Source: Azospirillum melinis (GTDB lineage Bacteria; Pseudomonadota; Alphaproteobacteria; Azospirillales; Azospirillaceae). Taken from it: a stretch of DNA of 64,000 bases. Where the stretch lies: positions 47,979-111,978 of the forward strand of contig NZ_WHOS01000020.1 of NCBI RefSeq assembly GCF_013340935.1. Reading direction: 5' to 3'. The notes beneath the pieces are model-generated. The model saw nothing but the letters and a program-made list of their open reading frames with translations, had not been told where the DNA came from and ran no database searches. A program made the position numbers and the translations under genes. Below, in pieces: positions 36,613-46,992 of this stretch (positions are counted from its first letter, which is position 1; every line of letters starts with the position of its first letter).

Positions 36613-36799
36613 CCGCACCGGCGGCCAGCCCCGCCTGCGCCTCTTCACGCCCGCGCCGGTAGGCGTCGCGTTCGGCCTCGACGATGGCGTCGGCCAGACG
36701 CCGTTCGAACTCGCGCTCCACGAGGGCGGAGAACAGGTCGATGCGGAAGCGCGCCTGCAGCGAGCGGCTCAGCCTGCGGGCTCTTTCGATCGGCGGCAT
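36551..36799 (-). CDS. Small hypothetical helical protein
   Basis: An 82-residue protein I do not recognise. The first 55 residues form charged amphipathic helices (RARRLSRSLQARFRIDLFSALVEREFERRLADAIVEAERDAYRRGREEAQ); the rest is Ala/Pro-rich. AAGGGG about nine bases upstream of the ATG at 36799 supports this start over one at 36874. It is convergent with, and overlaps, the zinc-pattern gene. Confidence 0.5.
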   Translation of the reverse strand: MPPIERARRLSRSLQARFRIDLFSALVEREFERRLADAIVEAERDAYRRGREEAQAGLAAGAVSPVQRPEAAVRPDGPPMTM

Positions 36800-37000
36800 C
36801 GGCGTGTTCCCCTTTTTCTGCTGAACGGCATCGCCCAGCTTCAAAGATCGGGGCTCTTCGAGCAATTGCGCCATCGGCGAACCGCCCACGCAAAAGAGAG
36901 CGCCCATCCCCACCCATCGGTGCGAACCGCCCGTCTTTGAAATTCAGATTTTCAGGAAGAAGCGGCTCAGGGCCGGATGCCATGCAGCCGGCATGGCGTT

Positions 37001-37074
37001 TGGAGCGGGTGAAGGGAATCGAACCCTCGTCGTAAGCTTGGGAAGCTTCTGCTCTACCATTGAGCTACACCCGC
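37001..37074 (-). tRNA. tRNA-Gly (anticodon CCC)
   Basis: On the minus strand the acceptor GCGGGTG (37074-37068) pairs with CACCCGC, followed by T and an encoded CCA (37003-37001). The D arm has TAGCTCAATGGTAGAGCA, the anticodon loop is TTCCCAA (CCC), and the T arm is GAGGGTTCGATTCCCTT. The first anticodon-stem pair appears to be a G-A mismatch. It reads GGG glycine codons. It lies alone, 48 bases downstream of olsA. Confidence 0.95.
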
Positions 37075-37121
37075 GCGCCCGCTGTTTATAGGCGAGTGCC
37101 GCATCGGATACAAGAGCGGAA

Positions 37122-37985
37122 TCAAGCACTCGCGGCGGTGGGAGCAGGGGCCGCAGACGTGGCTTCTGTCACCGGGGCGGGGATGGACGGACGGCCGGAG
37201 ATGGCGCAGGCGACGCCGTTGGAAATCACCCGATGGCAATGCTCGGCCAGCGCCTTGCGGCTGCTGAAGCCGTCGATGGTCACCGGTGGATGGAACTCCA
37301 CCTCCACCGTCATGCCGCCCAGGCGGAAGGCCTGCCACAGGTGCGGCGCCAGATCCATGTCGCCGTACCAGGCATAGAAGGGGCGGAAGGCGAAGCCCAT
37401 CGGGATGCCATCCAGGCGGGTGGCGGCGACGCTGACCGGCTGCACCGTCAGCGGACGGCCGTCGATGCGGCGGGCGGCGACGGCGAACAGGGCGGTCTTG
37501 AAGGGCAGGGTGCGGTTGCCGTCGCTGGAGGTTCCCTCCGGGAACAGGATCAGGCTGTCGCCGGCATCCAGACGGCTGCCGATGTCGTCGCGCTGCTTGT
37601 CGACCGAGGCGCGGGCCTTGCGTTCCACGAACACCGTGCGCTGAAGCCGGGCCAGCAGGCCGAAGAAGGGCCAGGATCCGACCTCCGACTTGGCGACGAA
37701 GGAACCCGGGATCTGCGACCCCAGCACCGTGATGTCCAGGTAGGAGGAGTGGTTGGACACGAACAGCACCGGTCCGTCGGCCCGCTGGCCGCGCACCACC
37801 ACATCCAGCCCCATCAGCCGGGCGCAGACGCCGTGATAGAAGGCCGGCAGGGTACGGCACAGACCCCAGTTGCGCGCCACCGCCAGGGCCTGCAGCGGGA
37901 TCAGCAGCAGAGTCCACAGCAGATAGACCGTCAGGCGCAGGGCGCCGCGGCCGGAAGACCCCAGGGCGCGCGCAGTGCGGTTCAT
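37122..37985 (-). CDS. olsA: Lyso-ornithine lipid / 1-acylglycerol-3-phosphate O-acyltransferase (OlsA-type)
   Basis: A 287-residue PlsC-family acyltransferase. A membrane helix at about 17-37 precedes the catalytic NHSSYLD (the HX4D motif) and the acceptor-binding FPEGTSSDGN. It lies directly behind olsB (stop and start 7 bases apart), so its likely role is adding the second acyl chain to lyso-ornithine lipid, though phosphatidic acid synthesis is also possible for this family. Ornithine lipids are phosphorus-free membrane lipids; the pho/pst genes in the same window are not adjacent. The C-terminus is Ala/Pro-rich. Confidence 0.85.
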   Translation of the reverse strand: MNRTARALGSSGRGALRLTVYLLWTLLLIPLQALAVARNWGLCRTLPAFYHGVCARLMGLDVVVRGQRADGPVLFVSNHSSYLDITVLGSQIPGSFVAKSEVGSWPFFGLLARLQRTVFVERKARASVDKQRDDIGSRLDAGDSLILFPEGTSSDGNRTLPFKTALFAVAARRIDGRPLTVQPVSVAATRLDGIPMGFAFRPFYAWYGDMDLAPHLWQAFRLGGMTVEVEFHPPVTIDGFSSRKALAEHCHRVISNGVACAISGRPSIPAPVTEATSAAPAPTAASA

Positions 37986-37992
37986 GATCGCC

Positions 37993-38886
37993 TCAGCCGG
38001 CTTGGCTGTCGCGGCTGCGACGCTCGTAATGCTTGGCATACTTGTCGGTGATCAGATCGCTCTTCACCACGATGCAGACGTCGGTGGTGTTGAACTGATG
38101 GTCAATCACGGCACCGTCGCCGATGAAACCGCCCAGCCGCAGATAGCCCTTGATCAGCGGCGGCAGGATGTTCAGCGCGCGGCGCGGATCGATCTGGTCC
38201 TTGGGCATGCGGTCCAGCGACACGAAGCGTTCCGGCAAGGCCGTCGCCCGCAGCTCCGGCGGGGCCAGATGATGGTGGTAGAGGTAGGACAGCGGCTCCG
38301 CCAGCGCATCCGGATCGGTGCCGGGCAGGCTGGCACAGCCGAACATCAGCGCGATGTCGTGCTGGAACACATAGGCGGCGATGCCCTGCCACAGCAGCTG
38401 CATGCTGCCGCGGGAGCGATAGCCGGCATCGACACAGGAGCGCCCCAGCTCCAGCACCTCGCCGGGATAGCTGGCGAGGCGGCCGATGTCGTATTCGTCG
38501 CTGGAATAGAAACGGCCGACCTTCTCGGCGGCGGGGCGGCGGATCAGCCGGTAGGTTCCGACCACCATGTCGGGGCCGTTGCCACGGGCATGGTCGATGA
38601 CCAGCAGATGGTCGGCCACGCCGTCATAATCGTCGAAATCACGGGACCGGGCCTGCATCGCCGGAGAGGGAACCGCCGCCATCTCTTCATAGAAGACGCG
38701 GTAGCGCAGCGCCTGCGCCCAATCGATCTCTTCCGCCGAGCGGGCCAGCCGCACCTCCAGGGTGCCCAGGCGAATGCCGTCCGTCAGTTTCTCGCCACCG
38801 ACACCGGAGGCATCGGGTGCGGACGCCTCGCGCCGCTCCGGGCTAGTCCGGGTCATGCCCGGCTGGTCCAAGCTTGCATCAGCCAT
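37993..38886 (-). CDS. olsB: L-ornithine N-alpha-acyltransferase (OlsB-type)
   Basis: A 297-residue acyltransferase of the OlsB/PF13444 type, which joins ornithine to a 3-hydroxyacyl chain from acyl-carrier protein to make lyso-ornithine lipid. LEVRLARSAEEIDWAQALRYRVFYEEM opens the GNAT-like fold; DHLLVID, VGTYRLIR, ELGRSCVDAGYRSRGSMQLLW and LMFGCASLPGTDP are family landmarks. The first 45 residues are extra and low-complexity; ATG 38886 was chosen but M11 is possible. It forms an operon with olsA. Confidence 0.88.
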   Translation of the reverse strand: MADASLDQPGMTRTSPERREASAPDASGVGGEKLTDGIRLGTLEVRLARSAEEIDWAQALRYRVFYEEMAAVPSPAMQARSRDFDDYDGVADHLLVIDHARGNGPDMVVGTYRLIRRPAAEKVGRFYSSDEYDIGRLASYPGEVLELGRSCVDAGYRSRGSMQLLWQGIAAYVFQHDIALMFGCASLPGTDPDALAEPLSYLYHHHLAPPELRATALPERFVSLDRMPKDQIDPRRALNILPPLIKGYLRLGGFIGDGAVIDHQFNTTDVCIVVKSDLITDKYAKHYERRSRDSQAG

Positions 38887-39296
38887 GTCGAGGGTCCGCT
38901 GCGATGATGGTTCGGGACTATGCGCTGCGCCTCCCTGCCTGCCACCGCCGGGCCACGGCGGCCGGGCCGCAGCGGCTGGGTCGGGACGACAGAGTCGCAC
39001 GCACCACAAGGCATAACACGATCCGCCGGTTGCCGGTCAACCGACATCGTAGCCGACAGCGCGGCACGCGGTCAGCCGGTACCCTGGCCCGACACTCTTG
39101 GCCGGCAGCGGATCGGCCTGCGTGAATTTTGCAGTTATGGAGTCTGAAGCGCCGGAGCGTGAGGCGGCGCCGATGCCCTGCCGGACGGGCCACCCGCAGC
39201 GAAGGCGGGAAGGTCGGGCACGGGAAGGAAGGGAAGGGGGCGGAAAGGGCGGCGGCGCCGGCACGGCACCGGTCCGCCCTGCGGGACCCCCAATCC

Positions 39297-39710
39297 TCAG
39301 GCGCCGCGGCGGGCGCGGGTACCGAGACCGATCTGCTTGGCCAGCGAGCTGCGCTGGCGGGCGTAGTTCGGCGCGACCATCGGGTAGTCGGCCGGCAGGC
39401 CCCAGCGGTCACGGTATTCTTCTGGGGTCATATTGTACGCCGTCTTGAGATGGCGCTTCAGCATCTTCAGCTTCTTGCCGTCTTCCAGGCACACAATATA
39501 GTCCGGCGTGACCGACTTCTTGATCGGCACGGCAGGCTGCGGACGCTCTTCCGCCACCACCGGTTCGGTGCCGACATTGGCAAGCGACTTGTAGACCTGC
39601 TCGATCAGAGTCGGAAGATCGGTCAGTGCGACTGTATTGTTGGAGACATGCGCCGCCACGATCTCCGTGGTCAGAGACAACAGCGCGTTGGAAGGGGACC
39701 CGTTGCTCAT
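39297..39710 (-). CDS. mucR: MucR/Ros family transcriptional regulator
   Basis: A 137-residue global regulator of the MucR/Ros family, which controls exopolysaccharide, motility and cell-cycle genes in alphaproteobacteria. The C-terminal zinc-finger region reads C74-LE-D77 ... H87-LKTAY, then NMTPEEYRDRWGLPADYPMVAPNYA, the characteristic tail. Compared with Ros (Cys, Asp, His, His), the second histidine position is occupied by Y92 and the neighbouring position by A91, so the metal site differs or another residue supplies the fourth ligand. The N-terminal half is the oligomerisation segment. It is divergent from the TusA-like gene. Confidence 0.92.
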   Translation of the reverse strand: MSNGSPSNALLSLTTEIVAAHVSNNTVALTDLPTLIEQVYKSLANVGTEPVVAEERPQPAVPIKKSVTPDYIVCLEDGKKLKMLKRHLKTAYNMTPEEYRDRWGLPADYPMVAPNYARQRSSLAKQIGLGTRARRGA

Positions 39711-39799
39711 GTAAGCTTGCTCCGCGGCATTCGTACCTCACCATATAAAGAGGTTTCCTGCATCGTGCAATATCCATCCTTTGGAACAAAGAGGAATCG

Positions 39800-40054
39800 G
39801 TGACCGAAAAAATCTCCACAGACTTGTTTCTCGACATCACCTCGCAGGTTTGTCCGTTAACCTTCGTCAAGACCAAGTTGATGGTGGAGCGGATGGACGC
39901 GGGGCAGACCCTCGAAGTCCGGCTGAATGCCGGTGAACCCTTGGAAAACGTTCCACGATCCTTGATCGAGTTGGGTCACAGCATTCTGTCTGTCCACCCC
40001 GAACGAATGGATGAGCCGGATGGGGTGCACCGCCTGATCGTGCAGAAAAATTAA
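39800..40054 (+). CDS. TusA/SirA family sulfurtransferase-like protein
   Basis: An 84-residue TusA-fold protein. LDITSQVCPLTFVKTKLMVERM holds the active-site C18-P19, although the classical CPxP is CPLT here. It would relay sulfur as a persulfide; the partner (tRNA thiolation, molybdenum cofactor or other) is unknown. The start is GTG at 39800 preceded by AAGAGGA. It is convergent to rimI with only 3 bases between stops, so no room for a separate terminator is seen. Confidence 0.82.
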   Translation: MTEKISTDLFLDITSQVCPLTFVKTKLMVERMDAGQTLEVRLNAGEPLENVPRSLIELGHSILSVHPERMDEPDGVHRLIVQKN

Positions 40055-40057
40055 CCC

Positions 40058-40528
40058 CTATGCCCCGTCAAGATTGCGGCGCAGAACAAGTGCCGCGACC
40101 CGTCCGTCCGGTCGTTTGTAGTATCCAGGGCGGCGTCCGACCGAAAAAAAGCCGCTGGCCTTGTATAGACTCGAAGCTGCCGGGTTATCCTCGGCGACTT
40201 CAAGAAACAATGCAGTCGCACCCAGGTCCTGCGATCCGCCGACCGCAGCCTCCACCAGCAGGCGGCCGATGCCGCCGCGGCGGGCCTGCGGCAGCACGCC
40301 GATGGCGAGGATCTCCGCATCCTCCGCCGCGACCCGGGCCATCACGAAACCGAGCGGCCGGTCCCGGTCGTCGAGGGCGATGACGGCGAAGCCGGCTGGC
40401 GGAACGATCAGGGTGGCGACCGACGCCTCGTCCCAGGGATCGTCCGGGAAGCAGGCCTGCTGCAGGGCCGCCACCACACCGGCCTCCAGCAGGCTGGCGG
40501 GGTGGAGGCGGACGGCGGCGGCGGTCAT
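40058..40528 (-). CDS. rimI: Ribosomal protein S18-alanine N-acetyltransferase (RimI-type)
   Basis: A 156-residue GNAT acetyltransferase. The acetyl-CoA loop is LPQARRGGIGRLLVEAAV, EVAEDNPAASSLYKASGFFSVGRRPGYYKRPDGRVAALVLRR is the RimI C-terminal signature, and CFPDDPWDEASVATL is typical at the N-terminus. It acetylates the N-terminal alanine of S18 in E. coli; substrates may be broader here. The ATG overlaps the tsaB stop (ATGA), so the two are coupled, the common tsaB-rimI arrangement. Confidence 0.9.
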   Translation of the reverse strand: MTAAAVRLHPASLLEAGVVAALQQACFPDDPWDEASVATLIVPPAGFAVIALDDRDRPLGFVMARVAAEDAEILAIGVLPQARRGGIGRLLVEAAVGGSQDLGATALFLEVAEDNPAASSLYKASGFFSVGRRPGYYKRPDGRVAALVLRRNLDGA

Positions 40529-41277
40529 GCCGCGGCTCCGCCCGGTACGGCTTTGCTCCCTGGCTTGGCTGCGGCGGTCTTCGGCCCCCCCGTCTTCGGC
40601 AGGGTGACGTCGGGCGGACGGAGATAGAAGGGTTCGGCCGGCAGGCCGGTGGGGCGGACGGCCCCGAGCGCCGCCACCACGGCGGCATCCGGCAGCCCGT
40701 CGCCGGACGCCAGGGCCACCTCGGCACGCCCGGCCAGCAGCGGCGCCACCGCCGCCGCCGCGTCGCCGGCCAGCAGCATCGGCCCGCACGGGCAGAGCCC
40801 GTCGAGCCAGCCGGGGATCGCCGCCGGATCGGGCATCGCCGGATCGCCGACGGGGGCCAGCGCCGCGTCGTAGAGCTGAAGGAACGGTTCCGCCCGCCGG
40901 CTGTCGACGGCAACCAGCAGGAACCGGCCGGCGCGCTCGGCGGCCGGCACGCCATGGGCGATGGCGTCGAAGCTGGTGATGCCGATCACCGGCAGGTCCT
41001 GGGCGACGGCGATGCCGCGCGCGGCGGCCAGCGCGATGCGCAGCCCGGTGAAGGCGCCCGGCCCGACGGTGACGGCGATGCGGTCGAGTTCGGCGAAACC
41101 GGCGCCGGCATCGGCCAGCACCTCCTGCGCCAGCGGCACCAGCACCTCGGCCTGCCCGCGCGCCATCGGCGGGCTGCGCCGGACGGTCACGCGCGCGCCG
41201 TCATCCTGACCGGCCGTTCCATTCCACAAGGCCGCCGAACAGCCGGACGTGGCCGTATCCAGACCCAGAACCTTCAT
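40525..41277 (-). CDS. tsaB: tRNA threonylcarbamoyladenosine biosynthesis protein TsaB
   Basis: A 250-residue ASKHA-fold protein that scaffolds TsaD in making t6A at position 37 of ANN-decoding tRNAs. MKVLGLDTATSGCSAAL is the first phosphate-type loop, RGQAEVLVPLAQEVL and VTVGPGAFTGLRIALAAARG are TsaB landmarks. The strong upstream site GGGAAGG settles ATG 41277. The C-terminus has a Lys/Pro/Ala-rich tail. It is divergent from the dipeptidase gene, 205 bases away. Confidence 0.92.
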   Translation of the reverse strand: MKVLGLDTATSGCSAALWNGTAGQDDGARVTVRRSPPMARGQAEVLVPLAQEVLADAGAGFAELDRIAVTVGPGAFTGLRIALAAARGIAVAQDLPVIGITSFDAIAHGVPAAERAGRFLLVAVDSRRAEPFLQLYDAALAPVGDPAMPDPAAIPGWLDGLCPCGPMLLAGDAAAAVAPLLAGRAEVALASGDGLPDAAVVAALGAVRPTGLPAEPFYLRPPDVTLPKTGGPKTAAAKPGSKAVPGGAAA

Positions 41278-41482
41278 CACCCCACCTTCCCTGCCGCCGC
41301 GACCCGCGGACGGCCCGTTCATAATACGCAGGCCCAGCCGCCACGGATTTCCATCCTGCCCGGTATCGTCCCGAAACGTGACCTGCCTGCATGGGAATGG
41401 CAGACCCGCGACCATGGCAGACGGCGCCGCGGCCATGCTACAGGACGATCGTCTTCCCCATACGCCGACGGTTGCCCTGTTC

Positions 41483-42031
41483 ATGCTGACCGAGATCACG
41501 CCCCCGGCCTTCGACATCGACCTGGAGCTTCTCTACGCCACCGCCGACAATCTGTCGGGCGTGCCGATCTACCGTTCGGCGGTGTGCATGCTGCACCCCG
41601 ATGCGGCCCGCCGGCTCGCCGACGCCATCCGGCTGGCCCGCGGCATCGGCTGCAGGCTGCGGGTGTACGATGCCTTCCGCCCGGCGGAGGCGCAATGGAG
41701 GCTTTGGCACGCCTTCCCCGACCTCACCTATATCGCCGACCCGCGGCTGGGGTCCAACCATACCCGCGGCGTGGCGATCGACCTGACGCTGGTGGATGCC
41801 GCCGGCGTGCCCCTGGACATGGGCACCGGGTTCGACGCGATGACCGAGCGGTCGCACCATGGCCGCAGCGACCTGACCGCCGAACAGCAGCGCAACCGCG
41901 CCCTGCTGCTGGGCGTGATGGTGGGGGCGGGGTGGGAGCATTACCCCTCGGAATGGTGGCACTACCAGCTGCCGGATGCTGAACGCTACCCGCTGCTGAC
42001 CGACGCCGCGGCCGGCGGCCGGCTGATGTAG
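41483..42031 (+). CDS. ddpX: D-alanyl-D-alanine dipeptidase (VanX/DdpX family)
   Basis: A 182-residue zinc dipeptidase that hydrolyses D-Ala-D-Ala. SNHTRGVAIDLTL (the SxHxxGxAxD motif) gives two zinc ligands and EWWHY supplies the catalytic glutamate and third ligand; RVYDAFRPAEAQWRLW contains the conserved arginine that stabilises the transition state. No signal peptide is seen with this start, so a cytoplasmic role in peptidoglycan recycling is more likely than antibiotic resistance, and no vanH/vanA are nearby. The start is uncertain: ATG 41483 matches the family, ATG 41414 is an alternative; neither has a clear ribosome-binding site. Confidence 0.85.
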   Translation: MLTEITPPAFDIDLELLYATADNLSGVPIYRSAVCMLHPDAARRLADAIRLARGIGCRLRVYDAFRPAEAQWRLWHAFPDLTYIADPRLGSNHTRGVAIDLTLVDAAGVPLDMGTGFDAMTERSHHGRSDLTAEQQRNRALLLGVMVGAGWEHYPSEWWHYQLPDAERYPLLTDAAAGGRLM

Positions 42032-42258
42032 GGACAGGGGCGGCCCCTATCGGCCCGAACCCATCTGCGCAAACTCGTCTGCCCAAACTCATTTCTACGT
42101 GTGCTACGCCTGAGGCGTTCCATTGTTGCACGCGCGCACCGCATCTCTGCTCTCCGCAGGAAAGCGGCGGACAGCGCTTGTTCGCAGGACGGGGACTGTG
42201 GCACATCATTTGCGTTGGGGCGGAGGTCGCCCCAATCAGCCTTTTCCGCAAGGGCGCC

Positions 42259-43311
42259 ATGCCGTTCCGTCGTGCCGTCTCGGTAGTCGCCGCCGCCGCG
42301 CTGTCCATCTGGACCGCGTTCGTGCCGGTGTCCCGGCCCGCCGCCGCCGAAGCCGCCTCTCCGCAGGGCGCCAGCGCGGTGGTGTTCGCCTATGACCGCT
42401 TCGGCGAGGACCAGAACCCGTCGATCAGCATCCGCATCGACCAGTTCGAAGCCCATCTGGACGAGCTGACTGACGGCGATTACACCGTCCTGCCCCTGCC
42501 GAAGATCCTGGATGCCCTGCGCACCGGCAAGCCGCTGCCCGACCGCACCGTGGCGATCACCATCGACGAGGCCAGCCGCTCCGCCTTCACCGAGGCCTGG
42601 CCGCGGCTGAAGGCGGCCAATCTGCCCTTCACCCTGTTCGTCGCCACCGATGCGGTGGACCGCGGCTCCCCTGCCCACATGACCTGGGGCGAAATCCGCC
42701 AGCTGGCGGCGGCCGGCGTCACCATCGGGGCGCTCGGCACCTCCACGCAGTCGATGCTGGCGCGCAGCCCGGATCAGCTCGCCGCCGACCTGCGCCGGAT
42801 GTCCGACCGCTTCCAGGCGGAGCTGGGACGGCGCCCGGCGGTCCTGGCCTATCCCCAGGGCGAATATTCGCTGGCGGTGCGGCAGATGGTGATCGACCAG
42901 GGCTTCACCGCCGCCTTCGGCCAGCAATCGGGGGTTCTCCACCCGCAGGCCGATCCCTGGAGCCTGCCGCGCTTCGTCATGAACGAGACCTACGGCAGCG
43001 CCGACCGGTTCGAGCTGGCGGCCAACGCGCTGCCGCTGCCGGTGTCGGACCTGACGCCCGACGACCCGCTGGTCACCGTCAATCCGCCGCCGCTGGGCTT
43101 CACCATCGCCGACGGGGTGGGTGACAGCTCCAAGCTGGCCTGCTTCGCCACCGGCCAGGGCCGCACCGCGCTGGAACGCATCGCCGAGGACCGGGTGGAG
43201 GTCCGCATCCGCGATCCCTTCCCGCCGGGCCGTGCCCGCGTCAACTGCACGCTGCCGGCCGCCGACGGCCGCTGGCGCTGGCTGGGCGTGCAGTTCCTGA
43301 TTCCGGAATAA
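42259..43311 (+). CDS. Exported polysaccharide deacetylase family protein lacking the metal histidines
   Basis: A 350-residue exported protein. The signal peptide is about 1-30. A NodB-type deacetylase domain (about 40-235) shows the first motif as ITIDEASRSAFTEAWPRL (catalytic aspartate plus E instead of the usual DD), TLFVATDAVDRG, and FAYPxGEYS-like LAYPQGEYSLAVR. The second motif, normally H-T/S-x2-H, reads GALGTSTQSM, with no histidine. The metal site may therefore be lost. A C-terminal domain of about 110 residues (ADGRWRWLGVQFLIPE) is of unknown fold. AAGGG lies upstream of the ATG. Confidence 0.82.
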   Translation: MPFRRAVSVVAAAALSIWTAFVPVSRPAAAEAASPQGASAVVFAYDRFGEDQNPSISIRIDQFEAHLDELTDGDYTVLPLPKILDALRTGKPLPDRTVAITIDEASRSAFTEAWPRLKAANLPFTLFVATDAVDRGSPAHMTWGEIRQLAAAGVTIGALGTSTQSMLARSPDQLAADLRRMSDRFQAELGRRPAVLAYPQGEYSLAVRQMVIDQGFTAAFGQQSGVLHPQADPWSLPRFVMNETYGSADRFELAANALPLPVSDLTPDDPLVTVNPPPLGFTIADGVGDSSKLACFATGQGRTALERIAEDRVEVRIRDPFPPGRARVNCTLPAADGRWRWLGVQFLIPE

Positions 43312-43487
43312 CCGGCCGCATCGGCAGTTTCCGGGGCCGGTTCCGGGGCATTTCCGACCGCATCAATCGGGCATTGGCTGCCGGTTCCGCCGCGCCTATG
43401 GTGCCGCTCCCGGGGTGCCGTCGCGAGGCGCGCCGCGGTTTCCAGAAGTGGGCGTTTTCACAAGCGGACGATTTTCGGGAGCGGGCC

Positions 43488-44006
43488 ATGGCCGACGACA
43501 CCTATTCAGCAAGCGGGCAGGGCTCCGACATCGGCTGGGCCGACACGGTGCGGTTCCGGCTGCCGGCCGGCTGGGCCGTCGATGTGGAGGAGCATGAAGG
43601 GCAGCCGGTGGGCACCTTCCGGCCGCCGCCTCCGGCCGCGGGCGTTCTGCGGCTGGTGACCGACCGGGTTGTGCCGCGACCGGACTCCGGCGGCACCGCC
43701 GCAACCTTGCAGGAGATGGCCCTGCGCTTTGTCCGGCCGCAGGACCAGCGGGCAGGGGACCGGACCGTGGACAGCCGGGCCGACGGCGCCGTGATCGCCC
43801 AGGCGATGATGCGGACGGAAGAGGACGGCCGGGCGGAGACGCATTATCTGTGGCTGGTCGGTGCGGAGCGCGCCGATGCGGCAGGACCCGTCGCCGCGGT
43901 CGCCATGTTCAGCTTCGCGCTGCCCGACCTGATGGACGGCGACGAATCCTGCGCCGAGATGCTGGGCCGGATCGACGACGCCATCCGCAATGCGGAGATT
44001 TTGTGA
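43488..44006 (+). CDS. Hypothetical protein
   Basis: A 172-residue protein I do not recognise. The first half has alternating strands (VRFRLPAGWAVDVEEHEGQPVGTFRPP, GVLRLVTDRVV) and the second a sheet plus a terminal helix (THYLWLVGAERADAAGPVAAVAMFSFALPDL, EMLGRIDDAIRNAEIL). The pattern resembles small DUF1795/DcrB-like folds, but the similarity is only general. No signal peptide. GGGAGCGGG precedes the ATG at 43488. It is 176 bases behind the deacetylase gene. Confidence 0.6.
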   Translation: MADDTYSASGQGSDIGWADTVRFRLPAGWAVDVEEHEGQPVGTFRPPPPAAGVLRLVTDRVVPRPDSGGTAATLQEMALRFVRPQDQRAGDRTVDSRADGAVIAQAMMRTEEDGRAETHYLWLVGAERADAAGPVAAVAMFSFALPDLMDGDESCAEMLGRIDDAIRNAEIL

Positions 44007-44086
44007 GGCGGCAGGTTTTGTGAGGCGGAAAGGCATCCGCCTCTGCGGGACAGGGTTACCGCCACCCGGTCACGGGGGAGCGCCGG

Positions 44087-44290
44087 TCAGCAGTGGCCGG
44101 CACCGGTGGCCATCAGCGCCTTCATGCGGAGCGCATGCGGGTCGTGGGCGACGGCGGCCTCTTCGGCCGCAAGGGCGGCGAGGCTGAGGAAGCGCACCAG
44201 ATCGTCCAGATCGCATCGCGTGGCGTCGCTCATCAGGCTGTCGAGGCAGGACTTGATGGCCAGGGCCACGTCGCGTCGTTCGTCCATCAT
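44087..44290 (-). CDS. Small hypothetical protein
   Basis: A 67-residue, mostly helical protein I do not recognise (ALAIKSCLDSLMSDATRCDLDDLVRFLSLAALAAEEAAVAHDPHALRMKALMA). It has two internal cysteines plus a terminal one. AAAGGGAAG at correct distance from the double ATG (44290/44287) supports a real gene. It faces the dnaK upstream region. Confidence 0.55.
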   Translation of the reverse strand: MMDERRDVALAIKSCLDSLMSDATRCDLDDLVRFLSLAALAAEEAAVAHDPHALRMKALMATGAGHC

Positions 44291-44924
44291 CGCGCTTCCC
44301 TTTCACACCTGTGTGACCAGCATCGCAATTGAACCGCATGGTTCGGCGGCGGCAGCGGCAGCATTGCCGGCCCCTTCCCTTGCGGTCATCCCCAATGGAC
44401 AAACGAGATAGCATATTCCTTTTGGGTTTTCACTATTAGATTCTCCAAAACTTGAATAATCACAGCAACTGCGAATTGATTGCACGCCACTTTGCACGCG
44501 GTTGCTTGTTAATGAAAGGTTAACCTCCTTGACTAGTTCATGAGCTAAGCATTTATCTCTTGTAACACCTGTGACGATTTGAATCATCGTGCTTGAATAT
44601 CGGGATACTCGTCCTTGCGTACTTGAATACACCGGTATTCTATTGCCAGGAGCAACAGGACGGCGGCGGTGTGGCAAAGGGTGTCGGGGACGCGTTTTTT
44701 CCCCGCTTTTGCAGGCCGAAAGGCGCGCCACCCTGTTGCAGCCCGAAACGGCTCCGCCTATATCTCCGCCAGCACGGGCCGGACCCGGGGGCATCGCTTT
44801 CATGTGTCGTCCCCGGACACCAGGACCCCAAGCGCTCCACCGACGTTTCACCGACCCTATGGGGATCGCGGCGGTGCCGGACCAGACGGGCCGCCACGCA
44901 TCTGCCGAACGAAAGAGGCTGAAC
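44291..44924. promoter_or_regulatory. Long AT-rich region upstream of dnaK, candidate heat-shock promoter
   Basis: 634 bases without a recognised gene; bases 44400-44640 are much richer in A/T than the rest of the window. CTTGAATA occurs at 44592-44599 and again at 44622-44629, exactly 30 bases apart, with another CTTG at 44614. CTTGAA is the -35 element of sigma-32 promoters, and a CTATT follows the second copy. Which copy, if any, is used cannot be decided from the sequence. No CIRCE inverted repeat is present. The dnaK frame stays open upstream to 44589, but those residues are not DnaK-like. Confidence 0.5.
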
Positions 44925-46841
<1,917 letters not shown>

Positions 46842-46888
46842 GCCCGACGCCAGCTTCTTTTTGATACGGACCTGACGCGAGCATCGAT

Positions 46889-46917
46889 GGCCCGCCGCCT
46901 TTCCCCGGCGGCGGGCC
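46889..46917 (+). terminator. Perfect 11-bp hairpin between dnaK and dnaJ
   Basis: GGCCCGCCGCC (46889-46899), loop TTTCCCC, GGCGGCGGGCC (46907-46917), followed only by TTC. It may be a partial terminator or an mRNA processing/stability element setting the dnaK:dnaJ ratio. Confidence 0.55.
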
Positions 46918-46992
46918 TTCGGTATGCTGGGGTCAGGCTCCGACGCGACGCGGACAGTTTGGACCAGAACGACTCAAAGGCGGTCGGCCCCC

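Noticed and set aside
41483..42031. Glycopeptide resistance (vanX) locus
   Set aside because: No vanH, vanA or van regulator is present; the protein lacks an export signal. A recycling dipeptidase is more likely.
44589..44924. Open frame upstream of dnaK in the same phase
   Set aside because: The residues do not match Hsp70, which begins at [10 protein letters not shown]; the region is AT-rich and promoter-like.
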